DNA of 64,000 nt from Stenotrophomonas nitritireducens (GTDB lineage: Bacteria; Pseudomonadota; Gammaproteobacteria; Xanthomonadales; Xanthomonadaceae), in the NCBI RefSeq assembly GCF_001700965.1, contig NZ_CP016756.1, positions 2,143,501-2,207,500 on the forward strand. The letters run 5' to 3'. The notes below the pieces were generated by a model. That model was given only the letters and a program-made list of their open reading frames with translations. It was not told the DNA's origin and did not search any database. Below, in pieces: positions 27,417 to 36,525 of the stretch (its first letter is position 1; every line of letters begins with the position of its first letter). The position numbers were made by a program, and so were the translations under genes.

Positions 27417-29336
27417 TTATTTGCGGGCGCTGAAGATCGGGGTCAGGTAGTCGGCCTTGCCTTCGATGCGTTCCAGCGTCGGGTAACGCAGGCCGTCGTG
27501 GTAGTCGATACTGAGCGTGCGGTAGACATCCATTTCCTTGACCAGCAGGCGTACCGGCTGCTTGCTGTCCTTGGCTGCGCGTACTGCTTCTTCCAGTTCG
27601 TCGGCGCTGTACTGCAGGTCATTCACCGCCAGCACCTGCATGCCGGTGCCAACACCGGCATTGAACGCGGCGCTGTCCCAACGCACTTCATTGACGTAAC
27701 CGGCAGGGCTCAGCGACACCCCCAGCGAATAGATGAAGTTGGCACCACGACCCTTCATCATCGCCTTGAAGTAGGCGCTGGGTTTGTCCTTGTAGACCAG
27801 CTTCCAACCCGCTGCCTCGATACCGCCAACCAGGCCGGCGCGATGATCCACACGCTCAGCCAGGAACTTCGACCAGTCGCCGGTGGGCTGCACCTGCTCC
27901 AGGGTCGCGGCGACATCGTCGAAGGTATAGGTGTCAGGGCGTTCCCATTGGCCGTCGTTCTGGCCAAAGAATGCCTTGGCGAAATCGTCCAGGCTGCGCT
28001 TGCCGCCGCTGAGCGTGCGCAGGCGCACGTCGGCTTCCAGCCACAGCATCTGTCCGCCCTGGTAGTAATCCTCGCTCATCTGGTAGCCGCGGTAGGGCTT
28101 GGGCTTGCGACGGGCGATCACCGGGTCGTTGGTGGTGTCGCCCAGCGAACGCCACTCCAGGCCGGGGCGATTGTCGGCATAGGTGGCCGCCGCCATCGCC
28201 AGCGCATCGCGCGAGGCTTCCTGCGGCCGGATGCCGGCGCGGGCAGTCAGCACATTGCCCCAGTACTGGGTCTGGCCTTCGTATACCCACAGCAGGCTGC
28301 CCTGCATCGGCACGTTGTAGTTCAGCGTGGCCAGGTCGGCCGGGCGGCGGTACTTGCCATCCCAGGAATGGGTGTATTCGTGGCCGAGCAGATCGCTGCT
28401 GCCGATCTTCGCGTCCCAGCCGCTGAAGTAGTCGCGGTCTTCGCTGTTCTCGCTGGAGCGCTGGTGTTCCAGGCCGATACCGCCGAGCTGGTTGGTCACC
28501 GCGAACAGGAAATCGTAGTGGTCGTAATGCTCGGCACCAAACAGCTTGCGTGCCTGGGTGACCAGCGCGCGGTGCTGTTCGATGTGCTCGGGCTTGGCTT
28601 CCAGGTCCTTGGCGCGATCGGCAAACACATTCAGGCGTACCGGGCGGGTGCCGGCCGGGGCCAGCTCGAACATGCGGTGGTAGCGGCCGGCGAACACCGG
28701 CGAGTCGACCAGGATTTCGAGATTGGTCGGCGCGTAGTTGACGGTATCGCCATTGCGGCTGGCCATGGTCAGCGCGCTGGCCGCGTCCCAGCCCTGCGGG
28801 TAGCGTGCACTGGCCTGGTAGGTGATGGCATGCGCGGCGTGGCCGGCCGGGTACAGCAGCATCGCATTCCACTGCAGGTTGAGCATGTTCGGCGTCATCA
28901 CCGTGCGGCCCTGCGCCGAATCGGTGGGACTGAGGAACTGGAAGTCCATGCGCAGTTCGCTTACGCCCTCGGGCACCTGCACGTTGAAGGTGTAGACATC
29001 GAGCGGGTCACGCACCCACTGCAGGCGCTGGCCATTGGCATTGATCACCAGGCCGGCCAGTTTCTCGATCTGGCCGGTGGGCGAATGGCTGCCCGGCAAC
29101 CAGGCCGGGTAATGGAAGCGCTGCAGGCCCGGTTGTACCGGCACCGTCTGCCGCACCTTGAACACGCGCTGGCCCAGGTCGGTGGCGTCGATCTCCAGGC
29201 GGATGGTGCCCGGGTACGCGGCTTCGCTGATCTTCACCCCACGTGCATCGACATCAGCCACCTGCGGCGACGCATAGGCCAGACCCATGGCGGCCATCAG
29301 GGCCACCCCCAGTACTGCAGGACGGAACACATGCAT
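27417..29336 (-). CDS. M61-family metallopeptidase with PDZ domain, paralogue 2
   Basis: 639-residue secreted protease, paralogue of the 6938-8845 product. Signal peptide MHVFRPAVLGVALMAAMGLA...YA. M61 core: LGGIGLEHQRSSENSEDRDY and the zinc site HEYTHSW (about residues 318-324), then YEGQTQYWGNVLTARAG. C-terminal PDZ: YSLGVSLSPAGYVNEVRWDS, AAFNAGVGTGMQVLAVNDLQ. Predicted periplasmic aminopeptidase. ATG at 29334-29336 is used because it starts the signal peptide; the in-frame extension to 29390 adds a non-family stretch. Its stop is a few bases from the 124-bp REP array. Confidence 0.9.
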   Translation of the reverse strand: MHVFRPAVLGVALMAAMGLAYASPQVADVDARGVKISEAAYPGTIRLEIDATDLGQRVFKVRQTVPVQPGLQRFHYPAWLPGSHSPTGQIEKLAGLVINANGQRLQWVRDPLDVYTFNVQVPEGVSELRMDFQFLSPTDSAQGRTVMTPNMLNLQWNAMLLYPAGHAAHAITYQASARYPQGWDAASALTMASRNGDTVNYAPTNLEILVDSPVFAGRYHRMFELAPAGTRPVRLNVFADRAKDLEAKPEHIEQHRALVTQARKLFGAEHYDHYDFLFAVTNQLGGIGLEHQRSSENSEDRDYFSGWDAKIGSSDLLGHEYTHSWDGKYRRPADLATLNYNVPMQGSLLWVYEGQTQYWGNVLTARAGIRPQEASRDALAMAAATYADNRPGLEWRSLGDTTNDPVIARRKPKPYRGYQMSEDYYQGGQMLWLEADVRLRTLSGGKRSLDDFAKAFFGQNDGQWERPDTYTFDDVAATLEQVQPTGDWSKFLAERVDHRAGLVGGIEAAGWKLVYKDKPSAYFKAMMKGRGANFIYSLGVSLSPAGYVNEVRWDSAAFNAGVGTGMQVLAVNDLQYSADELEEAVRAAKDSKQPVRLLVKEMDVYRTLSIDYHDGLRYPTLERIEGKADYLTPIFSARK

Positions 29337-29442
29337 CGGCAACCTCTGGCTTATCTGAGAGGGCCATGATGCGACAAGCCTGCTGGGCATGACACGGGCC
29401 GATGGTCATCTGTGGGGGTTTTGGCTTTGCGGGTTCTGGTTG

Positions 29443-29618
29443 TTGTGGGAGCGGTGTAAGCCGCGAAGCCGGCAATGCCTGTGGGTTCGGCATTGCTGGC
29501 TTCGCGCATCGCCTCGGTGTGGATCTGGTTGTCTGCTGCTGCGGGAGAAACAGTGGCTTCGCGGCTTATGCCGCTCCTACAAGGCAACAGTGGCTTCGCG
29601 GCTTACGCCGCTCCTACA
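29443..29618. repeat. Cluster of three 26-bp TGTAGGAGCGGC...GCCGCGAAGC elements
   Basis: 29443-29470 is a forward copy (TTGTGGGAGCGGTGTAAGCC...), followed by an inverted repeat GCGAAGCC (29463-29470) and GGCTTCGC (29498-29505). Two reverse copies lie at 29556-29581 and 29593-29618. Same family as 39537-39562, 46181-46354 and 62292-62317. No gene in 29337-29626. Confidence 0.8.
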
Positions 29619-29626
29619 AATGACAA

Positions 29627-30811
29627 TCAGGTCCTTACAAATATCTCCACGCGGCGGTTGAGTTGGCGGCCGCCGGGGTTGTCCTTGCCGTTGACCTCGT
29701 TGGCTGCCACCGGCTGCGTTTCGCCATAGCCGTGCGCGCTGGCATCGGTGGCACTGCCGCGCTCGCGCAAGGCCGCCAGCACGGCCAGTGCGCGGCGTTC
29801 GGACAGGTTCTGGTTGTAGTCGTCGCTGCCCTTGGCGTCGGTATGCCCACGGATCTCCATCGCGCTGGAAGGTACCTTGCCCAGCGCCGTTGCCAGCACA
29901 TCCAATACCTTGCCGGCGTCGGGACGGATGGCGTCCTTGTCGAAATCGAACAACACCTTGTCATTGAGCGTGATGACGTAGCCGCAAGGCGCACCGGAGG
30001 GCTTGAACTTGTCCAGCAGCGGGAAGGTTCCCGCCGGCGGCAAGGGCGGCAACGGTGCCATCTTCACTTCGCGCGGCACCGCACCGATGGTGCCGGTGCC
30101 GTCGCCACGGTTTTCAACGATGCCCTCCGGGCCGCCGATCCACTTGCCCGAGCCGTCGGCGTTGATCTCGATGTGGCCGTCGCTACCCACCCAGCTGCCG
30201 GAGCCGTCGCCATGGTTGGCGATGGTGCCAAAGCTGCCCACCCAATTGCCACCGCCCTTGCCATCCAGTTCGATGGTGCCGTGCTCACCCACATAGGTGC
30301 CGGAGCCATCCGCCTCCACTTCAAACGTGCCGGCATCGTTGACGACACTGCCGCTGCCATCGGGCTTCACCTGCACCACGCCGTCGCCGGTGATCGCCTG
30401 GCCACTGCCATCGGCGCCGATAGTGAAAACGCCATGCCCGCCTATGCGCTCCAGGTTGCCCTGCGCGTCGACATTGGTGAAGCCGCTTTCATTGACCAGG
30501 CCGCCGTCGGTGGCGCAATTGGCCGGGCGCACGCTGATGCCGGCCAGCGGATCGATCAGCGATTGCATCGACAGCTCCAGCCGCTTCTGCGCCGGGCCGC
30601 TGCCGATGATGCTGGGCACCAGGATGGTCGGTATCACCGGGAACTCGATGCTGCCGGCGGTGAGCACCTCGCTGCCGGCCGGTGCTGCTGCCGGTGCGGC
30701 CGCAGCGGGTGTTTCAGGTGTTGCGACAACGGCTTTATCGGGGGATGGCCCGCGCCCGCAGGCAGCGACCAGAACGGTGGCACAGGCCAGTGACACGACA
30801 GCAACACGCAT
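29627..30811 (-). CDS. OmpA-family lipoprotein with 17-residue glycine-rich repeats
   Basis: 394-residue outer-membrane lipoprotein. Signal peptide with lipobox LVAAC (MRVAVVSLACATVLVAAC). After an Ala/Pro linker, residues about 120-245 are about seven repeats of roughly 17 residues with the core (A/G)DGSG, for example TFEVEADGSGTYVGEHG, TIELDGKGGGNWVGSFG and TIANHGDGSGSWVGSDG, predicting a beta-solenoid or stacked hairpins. The C-terminal OmpA domain (VLFDFDKDAIRPDAGKVLDV, EIRGHTDAKGSDDYNQNLSE, QLNRRVEIFVRT) has the Asp and Arg that bind peptidoglycan diaminopimelate. Start ATG 30811 is fixed by AAGGGAG and the lipobox. Probably tethers outer membrane to cell wall. Confidence 0.9.
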   Translation of the reverse strand: MRVAVVSLACATVLVAACGRGPSPDKAVVATPETPAAAAPAAAPAGSEVLTAGSIEFPVIPTILVPSIIGSGPAQKRLELSMQSLIDPLAGISVRPANCATDGGLVNESGFTNVDAQGNLERIGGHGVFTIGADGSGQAITGDGVVQVKPDGSGSVVNDAGTFEVEADGSGTYVGEHGTIELDGKGGGNWVGSFGTIANHGDGSGSWVGSDGHIEINADGSGKWIGGPEGIVENRGDGTGTIGAVPREVKMAPLPPLPPAGTFPLLDKFKPSGAPCGYVITLNDKVLFDFDKDAIRPDAGKVLDVLATALGKVPSSAMEIRGHTDAKGSDDYNQNLSERRALAVLAALRERGSATDASAHGYGETQPVAANEVNGKDNPGGRQLNRRVEIFVRT

Positions 30812-30889
30812 GCAGCAACTCCCTTTGTGCGAAGCCGCCATTTTTGCCAGCGCGGCGTTCAATTTCCGTGACCATCACCGGCTTGCCGC

Positions 30890-31795
30890 TCAGGATTCAT
30901 CCAGCGCCGCGAACGATGCGGCCAGGTGGTCGATGAACAAACGCACCGACGGCAGCAGGCCACGCCGTGACGGGAACACGGCGTGGATGATCTCCTTCGG
31001 CGGTGCCCAATCCGGGGCCACGTTGACCAGCTGCCCTGCCTGCAGCGCATCGCGCACGATCATTGTTGGCAACTGCGCCACGCCCACGCCCGCAAGTGCG
31101 GCCGCGCGCAGCGCCGTCATGCCACGGGTTATCAGGCGGGGATGATGCGGTACTTCGGCACTGGCGCCTTCCGGGCCGATCAGGCGCCAGACGTGCTCAC
31201 CCTGCGGCACGCCCAACGCAACGCTGGGCAATAGATGCAGATCGGCCGGGCCCTGCGCATGGCCGTGGGTGTCCAGCAGCGAGGGCGCCGCTACCAGGCA
31301 CTGGGTGCGCTCGCCCAGCACCTTCAGCACCAGCTCGCTGTCTTCCAGTGGTGGTGGGCGCACGCGGATGGCGACGTCGAAGCCTTCGGCGATGACATCG
31401 ACGCGGCGGTTGGTGGCGTCCAGGTGCACTTCCACGTCCGGGCAGTGCGCCATGAAATCGGCCACCATCGCTGCCACCCGGAAATCCAGCAGCATGGTCG
31501 GGCAGCTGACCCGCACCACGCCGCGCGGCTGCGAGCGGGTCACCTCGATCGACTCGGCAGCCGCCTCGGCTTCGACCAGCATGGCGCGGCAGTGGGCGTA
31601 GAAGGTCTGGCCGATCTCGGTGACCGAGAAGTGGCGGGTGGAACGCTGGATCAGCCGCACGCCCAGGCGTTCCTCCAGCAGCGCGATGCGCCGGCTGAGC
31701 TTGGACTTCGGCTCGCCCAGCGCGCGCCCGGCCGGGGCAAAACCACCGTGCTCGACCACCTTGGCGTAGTAGTACAGGTCGTTCAGGTCCTGCAT
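30890..31795 (-). CDS. LysR-family regulator divergent from pirin
   Basis: 301-residue LTTR starting MQDLNDLYYYAKVVEHGGFA with the helix-turn-helix PAGRALGEPKSKLSRRIALL and the wing LGVRLIQRSTRHFSVTEIGQ. The effector domain begins near GVVRVSCPTMLLDFRVAAMV. ATG at 31795 has TGGAG upstream; an in-frame TTG at 31816 is less likely. It is divergent from a pirin gene; LTTRs next to pirin genes are common, and regulation of pirin and the following isochorismatase-like gene is a reasonable inference. Confidence 0.88.
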   Translation of the reverse strand: MQDLNDLYYYAKVVEHGGFAPAGRALGEPKSKLSRRIALLEERLGVRLIQRSTRHFSVTEIGQTFYAHCRAMLVEAEAAAESIEVTRSQPRGVVRVSCPTMLLDFRVAAMVADFMAHCPDVEVHLDATNRRVDVIAEGFDVAIRVRPPPLEDSELVLKVLGERTQCLVAAPSLLDTHGHAQGPADLHLLPSVALGVPQGEHVWRLIGPEGASAEVPHHPRLITRGMTALRAAALAGVGVAQLPTMIVRDALQAGQLVNVAPDWAPPKEIIHAVFPSRRGLLPSVRLFIDHLAASFAALDES

Positions 31796-31918
31796 GCCGG
31801 CTCCAGCGTTCACCAAATAGGACTATGAGACCATTTTTTGCCGTCTACCGGCGTGATCGTCCCAAATCTATCTTTACTCCATCGCTGGCGCACCCCGCGC
31901 CGCCCAAGGAGCAGACAG

Positions 31919-32785
31919 ATGAAGAAGATCAGTGGCCTGTATAGCGCCCCCCGCCCGCATTGGGTTGGTGATGGCTTCCCGGTCCGTTCGTTGTTTTCGT
32001 ACAACACCCATGGCCGCCAGCTCAGCCCGTTCCTGCTGCTGGACCATGCTGGCCCGGCCGAATTCAGCCCCACCGACAGCCCGCGCGGCGTTGGCCAGCA
32101 TCCGCACCGTGGCTTCGAGACCGTCACCATCGTCTATGACGGCGAAGTAGCGCACCGCGACTCCACCGGCGCCGGTGGCGAGATCGGCCCGGGCGACGTG
32201 CAGTGGATGACCGCTGCCTCCGGCATCCTGCACGAGGAGTTCCATTCCGAGGCGTTCACCCAGCGCGGCGGCAAGCTGGAAATGGTGCAGCTGTGGGTCA
32301 ACCTGCCGGCCAAGGACAAGATGGCCGCACCGGGCTACCAGAACATCGGCAATGCCGACATCCCGGTGGTGCCGCTGGCCGATGACGCCGGCACGGTGCG
32401 GGTGATTGCCGGTGAATTCGGCGGCCAGCGCGGCCCGGCCCGCACGCACACGCCGATGGACGTGTGGGACCTGCGCCTGCAGCGTGACAAGCACACCACC
32501 CTGCAGTTCGCCGAAGGCCACACCGTGGCGATGGTGGTGCTGCGCGGCACCGTGCAGTTCAACGGCAGCCAGCTTGTCCGCGAAGGCCAGATGGTGCTGT
32601 TCGACCGCGCTGCCGGTGAAGTGGAAATGGAAGCCAATGCCGACGCCACCGTGCTGGTGCTGGCCGGCGAGCCGATCGACGAACCCATCGCCGGCTACGG
32701 CCCATTCGTGATGAACACGCAGGAAGAAATCCGTCAGGCGATGGACGACTTCAACTCCGGCCGCTTCGGCCAGATCGCAGCGTAA
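31919..32785 (+). CDS. Pirin-family bicupin protein
   Basis: 288-residue pirin. The N-terminal cupin has the metal-binding pattern GQHPHRGFETVTIVYDGEVA ... GDVQWMTAASGILHEEFHSE (His, His, His, Glu), the hallmark of pirins, and PAEFSPTDSPRGVGQHPHRG. The C-terminal cupin is present without obvious metal ligands. Bacterial pirins have been reported as quercetinases or as regulators of central metabolism; which applies here is not decidable. AAGGAG lies before the ATG at 31919, which is chosen over an upstream in-frame Met. Downstream is a REP-rich spacer, then a cysteine hydrolase. Confidence 0.92.
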   Translation: MKKISGLYSAPRPHWVGDGFPVRSLFSYNTHGRQLSPFLLLDHAGPAEFSPTDSPRGVGQHPHRGFETVTIVYDGEVAHRDSTGAGGEIGPGDVQWMTAASGILHEEFHSEAFTQRGGKLEMVQLWVNLPAKDKMAAPGYQNIGNADIPVVPLADDAGTVRVIAGEFGGQRGPARTHTPMDVWDLRLQRDKHTTLQFAEGHTVAMVVLRGTVQFNGSQLVREGQMVLFDRAAGEVEMEANADATVLVLAGEPIDEPIAGYGPFVMNTQEEIRQAMDDFNSGRFGQIAA

Positions 32786-32803
32786 CCGCTTCAAGCCCCG
32801 CGA

Positions 32804-32951
32804 GCCCCTCTCCCGTATGCGGGAGAGGGGTTGGGGTGAGGGCAAACGAAGCCAGCACTCGTCAACAACCCGTGCATTTCAACGTTCAACGATGCATTGC
32901 AACCGCACCCTCATCCGCCCCTTCGGGGCACCTTCTCCCGGGGGGAGAAGG
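32804..32951. repeat. Two REP elements between pirin and hydrolase genes
   Basis: 32804-32842 is the hairpin CCCCTCTCCCG-tatg-CGGGAGAGGGG, with TTGGGGTGAGGG after it; it may terminate pirin transcription. 32907-32951 is ACCCTCATCCGCCCCTTCGG then GGCACC then a shortened CTCCCGGGGGGAG hairpin, ending 18 bp before the hydrolase start codon, so REP sequence forms part of that gene's 5' leader. Confidence 0.7.
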
Positions 32952-32968
32952 AAACACCAGGAGTTTTC

Positions 32969-33595
32969 ATGAGCAAGCCCTATACCCGCCTCGACAAGGA
33001 CAACGTCGCCGTACTGCTGGTCGATCACCAGACCGGCCTGCTGTCGCTGGTTCGCGATATCGACCCGGACAAGTTCAAGAACAACGTGCTGGCACTGGCC
33101 GACATCGCCAACTACTTCAAGCTGCCCACTGTTCTCACCACCAGCTTCGAAGATGGCCCGAACGGCCCGCTGGTGCCGGAGCTGAAAGCGCTGTTCCCGG
33201 ATGCGCCGTATATCGCCCGCCCCGGCCAGATCAATGCGTGGGACAACGAGGATTTCGTCAAGGCGGTCAAGGCCACCGGCAAGAAGCAGCTGCTGGTTGC
33301 CGGCGTGGTCACCGAGGTGTGCGTGTCATTCCCGGTGCTGTCGGCACTGGCCGAAGACTTCGAAGTGTTTGTCGTCGCCGATGCCTCGGGCACCTTCAAC
33401 AGCATGACCCAGCAGGCCGCCTGGAGCCGCATGGAACAGGCCGGCGCGCAGCTGATGACCTGGTTCGGCGTGGCCTGCGAGTTGCACCGCGACTGGCGCA
33501 ATGACGTGGAAGGCCTGGGCGCGCTGTTCTCCAACCACATCCCCGACTACCGCAACCTGATCAACAGCTACACCAAGCTCACGGCCGGCAAATAA
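32969..33595 (+). CDS. Isochorismatase-family cysteine hydrolase (YcaC-like)
   Basis: 208-residue alpha/beta hydrolase. The catalytic Asp is in VLLVDHQTGLLSLVRD, the Lys lies in the central helix region, and the nucleophilic Cys in LLVAGVVTEVCVSFPVLSAL (the usual TEVCV motif). The length and the DIDPDKFKNNVLALADIANY pattern fit the YcaC-like subgroup of unknown substrate. ATG 32969 has CAGGAG at ideal spacing; the longer in-frame reading translates the REP element and is rejected. A good intrinsic terminator follows. Confidence 0.9.
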   Translation: MSKPYTRLDKDNVAVLLVDHQTGLLSLVRDIDPDKFKNNVLALADIANYFKLPTVLTTSFEDGPNGPLVPELKALFPDAPYIARPGQINAWDNEDFVKAVKATGKKQLLVAGVVTEVCVSFPVLSALAEDFEVFVVADASGTFNSMTQQAAWSRMEQAGAQLMTWFGVACELHRDWRNDVEGLGALFSNHIPDYRNLINSYTKLTAGK

Positions 33596-33614
33596 GCCCG
33601 CTGCCGGCAACGCG

Positions 33615-33643
33615 ACGCCGCCTGTCCGCAGGCGGCGTTTTTG
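33615..33643 (+). terminator. Intrinsic terminator after the hydrolase
   Basis: Stem ACGCCGCCTG (33615-33624) / CAGGCGGCGT (33629-33638), 4-base loop TCCG, then TTTTT. Classic structure. Confidence 0.9.
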
Positions 33644-33735
33644 CATGAATACGCAGGCACTATCCGAAGGTCCAGTTCCGCGCTTCGCCCTTGCCGCGCT
33701 ACCGTCCCCCGGTTGTTTCCACACGGTAGTAGCCC

Positions 33736-35157
33736 ATGCAATCCACCACCCAAGACACCGCCTCGGCGCGCTTCGCCATCCGCTGCGCGAACTTTGCCGA
33801 GCGCTGGTTCCCCGATTCCTGGGTGTTCGCCGCCCTCGCCCTAGCTGCGGTGTCGCTGGCCGCGCTGTCCATCGGCGCCGCGCCTACCGATACCGCCAAG
33901 GCCTTCGGTGACGGCTTCTGGAGCCTGATTCCCTTCACCATGCAGATGGCCTTCGTGGTGATCGGCGGCTACGTGGTGGCCTCGTCCGGCCCTGCCTCGC
34001 ACCTGATTGATCGTTTGGCACGCGTGCCCAACAACGGCCGCACCGCCGTGGCCCTGGTGGCCATCGTGTCGATGACCGCCTCACTGCTGAACTGGGGCCT
34101 GAGCCTGGTCTTCGCCGGCCTGCTGGTGCGCGCACTGGCACGCCGCAGCGAGCTGAAGATGGATTACCGCGCCGCCGGTGCCGCTGCCTATCTCGGCCTG
34201 GGCGCGGTATGGGCGCTGGGCCTGTCCTCGTCGGCCGCGCAGCTGCAGGCCAACCCGGCCAGCCTGCCGCCGTCGATCCTGTCGATCACCGGCGTCATTC
34301 CGTTCACCGAAACCATCTTCCTGTGGCAATCCGGCGTCTTGCTGGCCGCGCTGGTGCTGGTGTCGCTGGTGATCTCCTATGTCACCGCGCCGGCCGCCAA
34401 CTCTGCACGTGATGCCGCCGATTGCGGTGTGGACGTCACCACCGATGCGGCACCGGCCAAAACCAAGCCCACCCGCCCGGGCGAATGGTTGGAGCACAGC
34501 CCGCTGCTGATCCTGCTGCTGGTGGCACTGGCGGCAGGCTGGTTGATCCATGAGTTCAGCACCAAGCCGGCCATCCAGGCCATTTCCGGCCTGAACACCT
34601 ACAACCTGCTGTTCCTGATGGCCGGCGCGCTGCTGCACTGGCGCCCACGCAGCTTCCTCGATGCCGTGGCACGCGCAGTGCCGTCCACCACAGGCGTGCT
34701 GATCCAGTTCCCGCTATACGGTTCCATTGCCGCCATCATGACCACGGTCAACGGCAGCGAAGGCCATAGCGTTGCGCACATCATCTCCACCTTCTTCACC
34801 CAGATCGCCAGCCACGACACCTATGCGCTGCTGATGGGCAGCTACTCGGCGGTGCTGGGCTTCTTCATTCCGTCCGGTGGTGGCAAGTGGATCATCGAGG
34901 CCCCGTATGTGATGCAGGTAGCCAATGATCTGCATTACCACCTCGGCTGGTCGGTACAGATCTACAACGCTGCAGAAGCGCTACCCAACCTGATCAACCC
35001 GTTCTACATGCTGCCGCTGCTCGGCGTGCTCGGCCTGAAGGCACGCGACCTGATCGGCTTTACCTTCGTGCAGCTGCTGGTGCACACACCGCTGGTGTTG
35101 CTGCTGTTGTGGGCATTGGGCGCGACGCTGACCTACACGCCCCCAGTAATCCCCTGA
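33736..35157 (+). CDS. atoE: AtoE-type short-chain fatty acid transporter
   Basis: 473-residue polytopic inner-membrane protein of the AtoE (TIGR00366) family, about ten or more hydrophobic segments. Typical pieces: NFAERWFPDSWVFAALALAA at the N-terminus, FTMQMAFVVIGGYVVASSGP, SLLNWGLSLVFAGLLVRALA, and YSAVLGFFIPSGGGKWIIEA near the C-terminus. E. coli AtoE imports acetoacetate/short-chain fatty acids. No atoDAB genes are adjacent, so the substrate is inferred from the family only. Flanked by terminators on both sides, so monocistronic. Confidence 0.88.
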   Translation: MQSTTQDTASARFAIRCANFAERWFPDSWVFAALALAAVSLAALSIGAAPTDTAKAFGDGFWSLIPFTMQMAFVVIGGYVVASSGPASHLIDRLARVPNNGRTAVALVAIVSMTASLLNWGLSLVFAGLLVRALARRSELKMDYRAAGAAAYLGLGAVWALGLSSSAAQLQANPASLPPSILSITGVIPFTETIFLWQSGVLLAALVLVSLVISYVTAPAANSARDAADCGVDVTTDAAPAKTKPTRPGEWLEHSPLLILLLVALAAGWLIHEFSTKPAIQAISGLNTYNLLFLMAGALLHWRPRSFLDAVARAVPSTTGVLIQFPLYGSIAAIMTTVNGSEGHSVAHIISTFFTQIASHDTYALLMGSYSAVLGFFIPSGGGKWIIEAPYVMQVANDLHYHLGWSVQIYNAAEALPNLINPFYMLPLLGVLGLKARDLIGFTFVQLLVHTPLVLLLLWALGATLTYTPPVIP

Positions 35158-35164
35158 AGAAACG

Positions 35165-35190
35165 AGAGGCCACGCAAAGCGTGGCCTCTT
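35165..35190 (+). terminator. Bidirectional-type hairpin terminator after atoE
   Basis: AGAGGCCACGC (35165-35175) pairs with GCGTGGCCTCT (35179-35189), loop AAA, followed by TTC. Stem is perfect; the T-run is weak. Confidence 0.7.
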
Positions 35191-35197
35191 CGCTCAT

Positions 35198-35220
35198 GTA
35201 GTGCCGAGCCACGCTCGGCA
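35198..35220 (+). repeat. SMAG-type REP (GTAG + TGCCGAGC hairpin)
   Basis: GTAG then TGCCGAGC-cac-GCTCGGCA. The exact arrangement described for SMAG elements of Stenotrophomonas maltophilia. Confidence 0.8.
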
Positions 35221-35257
35221 AAAATCCCGCCCAGCAAGCGCCACCACAAACGACCAC

Positions 35258-36310
35258 CTACTTCCCAGTCACCTGATCACGCCCAGGAATCGGCGTCTCC
35301 GTCCCCAGCGCCTCCACCACATACAGACGCTTCACCAAGACAAAGATCACCACCGTCATCGGCGCGGCCAGCAGCACGCCCGGCAAGCCGAACAAGGCAC
35401 CAATCCCGAACAGGGAAATCAGCAACAAGGCCGGCGGCAGATCCACCGCCCGCTGCTGGATAAGCGGCTGCAGCACATGGCCTTCAATCTGCTGCATCAC
35501 CACGAACACCGCCAGCGCACCCAGCGCCACCTGCGGGCTGACGGTGAAGCCCAGCAACACCGCCGGGATGGCCGCCAGGATCGGCCCGACGATGGGAACG
35601 AAATCCAGCAAGGCGGTGATCAGGCCCAGCCCGAACGCCACCGGCACACCAAGCGCCCACAGGCCCAGGCCGGTCAGCGTTCCCACCACCACCATCGCCA
35701 GCAGCTGGCCGCCCAGCCAGGCCCGCAGCGCCGTGCCGCTGGCGTCGAGTGCATCGCCCATCAACGCGCGCCGGTCCTTGGGGAACAGCTTGAGAGTGCC
35801 GTTGCGGTAGACCTTGGGCTGTGCGGCCAGATAGATGCCACCAACCACCATCAGCACCATGTCGGTGAGGTTGCCCGAGGCCGACATCGCCAGCGCCCCG
35901 GCCTTGGCCGCCCATCCGCTCATGCCGGCGTGCAGCTGATCGATGCCCTGCTTGGCCACCGGCCCCAGCGGGCTGGCATCCAGCCACTCCTTGAAGTGCG
36001 CCCAGGCCTGCGGCAGCGATTGCTTCAAGGACTCCATCTCGCCCGCCACCTGCGCACCGAACATCCACATCAGCAGCGCGAAACCCATCACCAGCACGAC
36101 CAGCACCGCGCCCAGCGCGATACCGTCCGACAGCGGCGTGAAACGGGTGACCAGCCGCACCAGCGAATGCAACAGCACCGCCACCACCACCGCACCGAAG
36201 ATCACCAGGACCAGGTCCGACAACTGCCAGACCAGCACGGCCAGGCCGACCAGGGCCAGCGTGACCAGTACGCGTGCGACATAAGGCCGCAATGAGGTGG
36301 AATATTCCAT
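35258..36310 (-). CDS. AI-2E family transporter (PerM-like)
   Basis: 350-residue membrane protein of the AI-2E/PerM family with about eight helices. Diagnostic parts: GLGLITALLDFVPIVGPILA and AIPAVLLGFTVSPQVALGAL, GHVLQPLIQQRAVDLPPALL, then LFGIGALFGLPGVLLAAPMT. Members include TqsA and Na+/H+ antiporter-like proteins, so the transported species is uncertain. ATG 36308-36310 (MEYSTSLRPYVARVL) is preferred; upstream in-frame codons to 36544 lack family similarity and cross the next gene's 5' region. Confidence 0.88.
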   Translation of the reverse strand: MEYSTSLRPYVARVLVTLALVGLAVLVWQLSDLVLVIFGAVVVAVLLHSLVRLVTRFTPLSDGIALGAVLVVLVMGFALLMWMFGAQVAGEMESLKQSLPQAWAHFKEWLDASPLGPVAKQGIDQLHAGMSGWAAKAGALAMSASGNLTDMVLMVVGGIYLAAQPKVYRNGTLKLFPKDRRALMGDALDASGTALRAWLGGQLLAMVVVGTLTGLGLWALGVPVAFGLGLITALLDFVPIVGPILAAIPAVLLGFTVSPQVALGALAVFVVMQQIEGHVLQPLIQQRAVDLPPALLLISLFGIGALFGLPGVLLAAPMTVVIFVLVKRLYVVEALGTETPIPGRDQVTGK

Positions 36311-36525
36311 GGCACATCCGTTCCGGCGACATGCCGGTGATGGAAGTACGTTAGAAAACTGCCTGCGTGCGGGCTGTGATGACAATGGATAAATGCACGC
36401 GTGCAGGTTTGAATGATGTGCGTGGTTTCCGTGCGCAAAGGCCCGCCCACGGCAATGACTTCCGCCCCATTGCAAGCCCGCCGACGACCCGCCACGCTGC
36501 AGCCAGCCACCTTCAGGAACGGGCC

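Noticed and set aside
27141..29369. 742-codon plus-strand frame
   Set aside because: Antisense to the second M61 gene and running through the REP array; compositional artefact.
33736..36310. atoE plus AI-2E permease as a quorum-signal uptake unit
   Set aside because: Opposite strands, separated by terminator and REP; the AI-2E family name does not prove AI-2 transport, and no lsr genes are present.
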